DNA of 64,000 nt from Urophycis tenuis (Eukaryota; Chordata; Actinopteri; Gadiformes; Phycidae). The notes beneath the pieces are model-generated. The model saw only the letters and a list, made by a program, of their open reading frames with translations, searched no databases and was not told where the DNA came from. The position numbers and the translations under genes are program-made. This document shows positions 59,401 through 64,000 of the stretch, in pieces; within the stretch, counting starts at the first letter, position 1, and each line of letters opens with the position of its first letter. The stretch is from the NCBI GenBank assembly GCA_036785325.1, contig JAXIVH010000014.1, positions 5,862,283 through 5,926,282 on the forward strand, in the 5' to 3' direction.

Positions 59401-62337
59401 CTGATGTAACTCATCGACTACTAGACACCATTATTAAAGGCACAAGACTAAAATACTTTAAGATCACCCTAACACCTTCCAACATAGATGTACAACACAT
59501 CCCAAGGGGTTTTTTTATCCTTTATCGTTATTTGAAATGTGTCAATGTGACAGTGTTGCTACGATCTGTTTCGGTGTGCCATGTTACCTCGAATGCCATA
59601 CTACTAAATACTAAATATCAACACCAGTTCTGCTCAACCACCAGCTCCAATCCCCAATGCATTGCGTCCCTGGGCTCAAACTGATGAGGCGGTATGTCAC
59701 CAGCTATTTCGAACACATAATAACCTCAATCAGAATCGTCAGTAGCTATTTCTTAAACCGCCATCTCACAGCTGTCACACTGAAGTTGGACTGAACCGCA
59801 CAATGGTTAACAGGATATAGTATGACTGTCTACTTTGAGTTCATCCTGACTATTTAAAAAAGGACCCATCTAATGTTGTAGACAAGTGTGGCTATTTATA
59901 ATTTTAGCTAACGCTGCATATCATTTACAGTGTCTTACAGAAAAAGTGCTTCCACCTTAATTCCCTTCTGAGCTCAGGAACTGTAGCAAAATGACGTCAG
60001 AGAGATACTTTTGACTTTTTAAGCGTTTAATGACGTGGACTGTGGGACCAATCGCAGGCAGCGGCTCGTTGAGAAGATTAATCTATATTGGAATGAACAG
60101 AGCCGCATAGCGACATTGATACAGCCATATTCAAATCTATGTCTCTTTCCTTAGCTACTCCTATGCTTCAATATGTCTAGCTTCCCAATGCTTACCAACA
60201 CTTTAATACTGCCGTTCAGAAACATATACTGATGCCTGAGAAACGAAACATTGGTATTCTACTCACCTACCCAAATACACTTGCCTGCATACACTCACTT
60301 AGTGAGTATATGCATCAATAACAATAACTCTCATTATTATGTACACCTTTCTAATACTGGGCAGGACCTGCTTTTCCTCCTAGAACAGCCTTATTCAATA
60401 TTTCAGTATAAGTATTAAATCACAACATTAATTAACATTAACATTAAACTGCCTAATAAGCATGGAGGCAGGTTTGTATATAGTTTAAATGGTCAGGGGT
60501 TTTAAATTAAAAGACACACTGAAAATGAATAAACAACATAATTAACAGCATGTGTATGCCCAAGCTGGTGAATAATAACAACTCTTTGTCAAATAACCTC
60601 AAATTTGTCAAGTACCCAATGTCATGTGCGAGAACTTGGGACAAAACTAATTGCATGAGTGTTGTTCAGATTACCTCTTGAATGATCCGCATAGTCTGGT
60701 CTTTGGATGTCACTGGGCACAAGCCTCAGAGGGGTCTACACCAGGAGCAAAGAACACAACTCAAAACATGAGTATGAATTCAGCTCGCACCTAAAGACTC
60801 ATGGTAATTCACAAGTGCTTGCATAGGTATACCATCCTTCATACGTTTTATAAAGGTAAAACCTTGCAGGGATTCAGCAACTTCTTTTATATAGTTGGTT
60901 TAAGAAAATGTCAACACAGTCAGCTAGAAATATTTCCTGGAACTTTCCAGCGCCAAATCAGCACCGGTTAATTTATCAAATGCCATGATTTATATGTCAA
61001 GAACTACATGATCCTGTCATTGGAGCAGTTGCAATAAACACTTTTGGTGGGTCTTGGCCAGAAATGTTTGAGTTGTAGGTTATCGGACAAAAGGCTTCTT
61101 ACCAGCGGATAGTGAGGACGTAGTTTCCCAGTAAAGCGGTAGCCAGGCCATGGGTCTATGTTAATATCCTTTGTACAATTTTCGGGTTCATCGCAATTCT
61201 GCTCCTCTACAGCAAAACAAACAAAATGGCAGTGCATTAACAAGCCGTTTTGCTGTTAACTGAACTGAGTGCCCTGAAAAGAAAACATCACCTGAGCAAT
61301 ACATACTTGCTTTTTTGTGCAGCAACTTGTGAGTGGCCCAATTCTTTTTAAAGCATTCCTGATGAGACAAATCAGAAACAATGTGAATACTTTTGGGGTT
61401 GAATAATATACATTTCATACAGAGGATGTAATACAATTTGGTATACGTTAAACTGTGCCAAAAGCCCCCTAGTGGAGATATAACCGAAATTGAAAGGTAT
61501 CACATATAGGTTTACATTTAATTTAGTCTAATATGACTAATGTTATCAATTTTAAGTAGGGCTCCCACCAATGTCATTGCTGCTATCGTTGTTGTTGTTG
61601 TTTTTTAATCAATTACCCTAAACAATTAATTTTCAATAAAAAAACAACAGTCCTATAATTAGCCATTAGTCATTCAGTTACCTGGCTCGGAAGGCATACA
61701 CGCCATTCATACATGTATATACACAACTGTATACAACAATTGTTGTTTAAATCTGCAGTAACAATTAAAAGCTATTTCTACGCACCGTTACGTGCATTTG
61801 CACCTGTCACTGATACAAACCAGTATTGATCAGAGTATTCTACCCGGATTGTTTACACGGTGTCTGTTTAAATGTACCCTTTAACAAACCAAATGGATTG
61901 AATCCAATCTCCCCCAGTCCACTGTTGTATACTCTATACTCAATGACACCGGTAATAAGTCATCTAAACGCACTCTGACGCACCACTTCAATGGGTAATT
62001 AAACCCTATTGGCTTCCCATTGATAATTAAACGTGTCAAATTGACATTACAGCCTACGCCTAGCTGGATGTTTAGCTTCATTATGCATCAGCCAAAGCAT
62101 GACACCACACATGGCTTGATAGCATCCAGCAGGCTATCGAGCTAGCTTGCTGGGTGCCGTGCAGGGCCTCCGGGGTGAGCGACACACTGTAGGAATCACG
62201 ACCACGCCACAGTGCTGCGGTACCTGAGAGCAAAAGTACGAGCCTTGAATCCCGAGCGTGATGCACCTGGGACACTGAAGTTTAGCTTCCTTGCTGCAGC
62301 CTTCGGTTTCGCACTCCTTCGCCTGTGTGCTCGCCAT
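56498..62337 (-). CDS. metap1: Methionine aminopeptidase 1
   Basis: Removes the initiator Met from nascent proteins at the ribosome. 11 exons: 62337-62224, 61358-61307, 61206-61103, 60735-60675, 59136-59045, 58880-58797, 57937-57799, 57567-57436, 57091-56948, 56850-56785, 56664-56498; 384 aa (human, as I recall, 386). The N-terminal zinc-binding domain has paired Cys/His (CETEGC, LQCPRC, YFCSQEC, ATHKLLH), split over exons 1-2. The catalytic pita-bread domain has the five metal ligands D217, D228 (HGDLNET), H291 (CGHGIH), E324 (FTIEPM) and E355 (QFEHT). The linker region around 61103-61206 (EQNCDEPENC) is divergent from mammals. Start MASTQAKECETEGC is in the expected place. All intron phases agree. 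Confidence 0.97.
57248..57300. repeat. Perfect 23-bp inverted repeat, 7-base loop
   Basis: Left arm 57248-57270 and right arm 57278-57300 are exact reverse complements; the loop is cctagga. It lies in metap1 intron 8, about 150 bases upstream of exon 9's acceptor on the genomic right. It is not part of a recognised transposon. Confidence 0.95.
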
Positions 62338-62930
62338 GCCTTCGCCTGGAGGGTGGAGTCGTGAGAGAGACGACCGGATCCGGACGGAGAGGCTGGCTTG
62401 TGGCGATCTGCGCATGCGCGCGGGAAAAGCTATCACGTCGGAATAGGTCACTCAGGCAGTCAACCGAAATGCATCTCGAAAATGCTAAACGCAGACGTTG
62501 TTGCATGTGCTGCATGATGTGTTTGTTGAATAAAACATTCTGGTTAAAGTGTTTCACACATTATCGCTTGCAAAAGAAATTGCTGCTTTAACTTTGCAAG
62601 TCAATGAAAGTTGCTGAGGGAAGGAACATGCTATCCCGGTGAATTCCCCTTCTAGATGCACCGTGATTCATTTGGAATTCAATTCAACTCGTATAAATCT
62701 GGCTAAAACAGAAAAAATGACAATTGTCAGCTATCTCGGCGTATCCTTTTAATGCTCTAGACAATCCACACTTCAGTGGTCAACCTGTGTGACTTAACAG
62801 TGGTGGTAATGATTTTATGAACCACTGTTGCTATGAAATCTACCCTTTATTCTTTCAATGTGTGTGTGCTCACATTAGATAAATGCCCTACAACCAGGCT
62901 CTGACTTGAACCTGGCTCTCCAGAGATGCC
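62338..62930. other. metap1 5' flank
   Basis: Presumed metap1 promoter and 5' UTR. The first 120 bases are CpG-rich (gcgcatgcgcgcgg near 62408), fitting a housekeeping promoter; beyond that nothing is recognised. Confidence 0.5.
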
Positions 62931-63840
62931 TACTACCAGAGATGTTCCACCACTGCGGTGCCAAAACGGAGAAGAGTTGTGATTTCGCCGTCCGACCTTT
63001 TCCTCCTTTTAGTGATGGAAGTACCACCTGAGGTAGTTGAGCGGAGTGCTTGAGCAGGGGCGTGGGGTTTCACTAACGCTTGGAGGTAGGTAGGGGTAGT
63101 TCCATTAACAGCTTTGTAGGCCAGTACTATCGTCTTGAATTTGATGTGGTCATGGAAGAGAGGGGTCACGTGGGAGAATTTGTGTCGGTTGAACACAAGG
63201 CATGCTGCAGCGTTCTGGATCCACTGTTTTTATCACGGTTGCAGGGAGTCCAGCTAAGAGCGAGTTGCAGTAGTCGATGCGGGAGATTCCCTCGTGAGGA
63301 ATAGCCGGATCCTGCGGATGTTGTAGAGAGCAAATCTACAGGATCGGGTCACTGCAGTGATGTTTGCAGTGCAGGACAATTGGTTGTCGAGTATTACGCC
63401 CAGGTTCCTTGCGGTCAGTGCACATACTGTAATGCCCTCAACCGAGACCAGTAGGTCCCTGTAAGGGCAGTCTTTCACCGGTATGAAGAGAAGCTTAGCC
63501 TTTGCAATATTGAACTTGTCCTAGAGCTTATGTCTGCCAAACATTCTGAGTTGCGTTTTGCAATCAGAGTGTCTGAGAGGAGGAAGGAGAGGAACAGTTG
63601 AGTGTCGTCTGCATAAAAGTGATAGGAAAAGCTGTGTGATGTGATTACAGAGCCTAAAGATCTGGTATATAGGGAAAACAGAAGCGGTTCTATTACTGAG
63701 TCTTGAGGGACATCAGTATTTAGTGAGTGGGGTTTGGACAGGGAGCCATTCCATGCGACCTGATGAGTGTGATTCATAAGGTAAGATGTGAACCAGGCTA
63801 GCGTAGTAGCTAGTCAGTAATGCCGAGGTCAGTGGTGAGT
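62931..63840 (-). mobile_element. L2-like LINE fragment (ORF2 pseudogene)
   Basis: The minus strand encodes non-LTR reverse-transcriptase blocks: FYADDTQLFLSF (catalytic YADD), LGVILDNQLSCTANI, SCRFALYNIRRIR, then HKFSHVTPLFHDH and IKFKTIVLAYKAVNGT. These are spread over three frames with gaps, so several frameshifts and deletions separate them. Both ends are truncated: no 5' domain and no 3' tail are seen. This family resembles but is not the same copy type as the ubr1 intron LINE, whose motif is FSDD. Confidence 0.85.
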
Positions 63841-63850
63841 GTCAACTGGA

Positions 63851-63990
63851 TGGCATAGCTCAGTGGGTAGAGGTTTGGTTCCACGACCAGAGGGTTGGCG
63901 ATTCGATCCCCACCTCTACTAAATGTATCTCAATGATTATGGGCATTCCTATGTGCAAGTCTCCCCTCCATATCTTTCGGTGGCAATTTG
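63851..63990 (+). mobile_element. tRNA-derived SINE head
   Basis: A box resembling tRNA promoter A (tagctcagtgggtagagg) is followed about 35 bases on by a B box (gcgattcgatcccc). The D-arm looks tRNA-like, but the anticodon arm and acceptor do not close, and sequence continues past the tRNA length. I read it as the start of a tRNA-derived SINE cut by the window edge. Confidence 0.6.
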
Positions 63991-64000
63991 CTTGTTTTTT

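Noticed and set aside
63851..63925. Functional tRNA gene
   Set aside because: A and B boxes are present, but anticodon and acceptor stems do not pair; better as a SINE head.

Overview
This is a window of nuclear DNA from a bony fish (teleost). Evidence: multi-exon vertebrate genes with GT-AG introns; fish-type non-LTR retrotransposon fragments, Tc1-like and hAT MITEs; very dense CA/GT microsatellites; and one 200-N assembly gap. The microsatellite density would fit a gadiform such as cod, but that is only a guess. I rebuilt seven protein-coding genes exon by exon; every junction keeps frame and the summed lengths match the vertebrate families.

Layout. 1-13.9 kb: gene-poor, repeat-rich DNA with microsatellites, a minisatellite, the assembly gap, an L2-like LINE 3' end, a candidate Harbinger-like MITE and a decayed Ty3/Gypsy remnant. 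13.9-16.0 kb (+): peripherin-2-like tetraspanin (3 exons, 368 aa). 18.7-37.7 kb (-): ubr1, N-recognin E3 ligase (47 exons, 1742 aa), with a LINE, a nested Tc1-like element and a hAT MITE in its 3' introns. 38.0-40.9 kb (+): atxn3, ataxin-3 deubiquitinase (11 exons, 368 aa), head-to-head with ubr1 across 263 bp. 43.5-45.0 kb (+): serpina10-like secreted serpin (4 coding exons, 405 aa). 45.5-49.6 kb (+): ddx24 DEAD-box helicase (8 coding exons, 948 aa). 49.8-50.9 kb (-): otub2 deubiquitinase (5 exons, 228 aa), tail-to-tail with ddx24. 51.7-54.1 kb (-): ccdc197-like coiled-coil protein (9 exons, about 370 aa). 56.5-62.3 kb (-): metap1 (11 exons, 384 aa). 62.9-64 kb: an L2-like LINE fragment and a tRNA-derived SINE head.

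How the genes relate. They are not an operon. Four act on protein fate: ubr1 (N-degron ubiquitination), metap1 (removal of initiator Met, which sets N-terminal identity), and atxn3 and otub2 (ubiquitin removal). From memory, atxn3, serpina10, ddx24, otub2 and ccdc197 map to human 14q32, so that block looks conserved; ubr1 and metap1 lie on other human chromosomes.

I found no unknown multi-gene system. The most unusual items are: a duplicated, in-frame 3' splice site before the last ubr1 exon; a perfect 23-bp hairpin in a metap1 intron; a 3'-flank segment of ddx24 copied into its own last intron; in-frame tandem duplications in ddx24; an intact hAT MITE with 8-bp target duplication; and GT repeats beside several splice sites.
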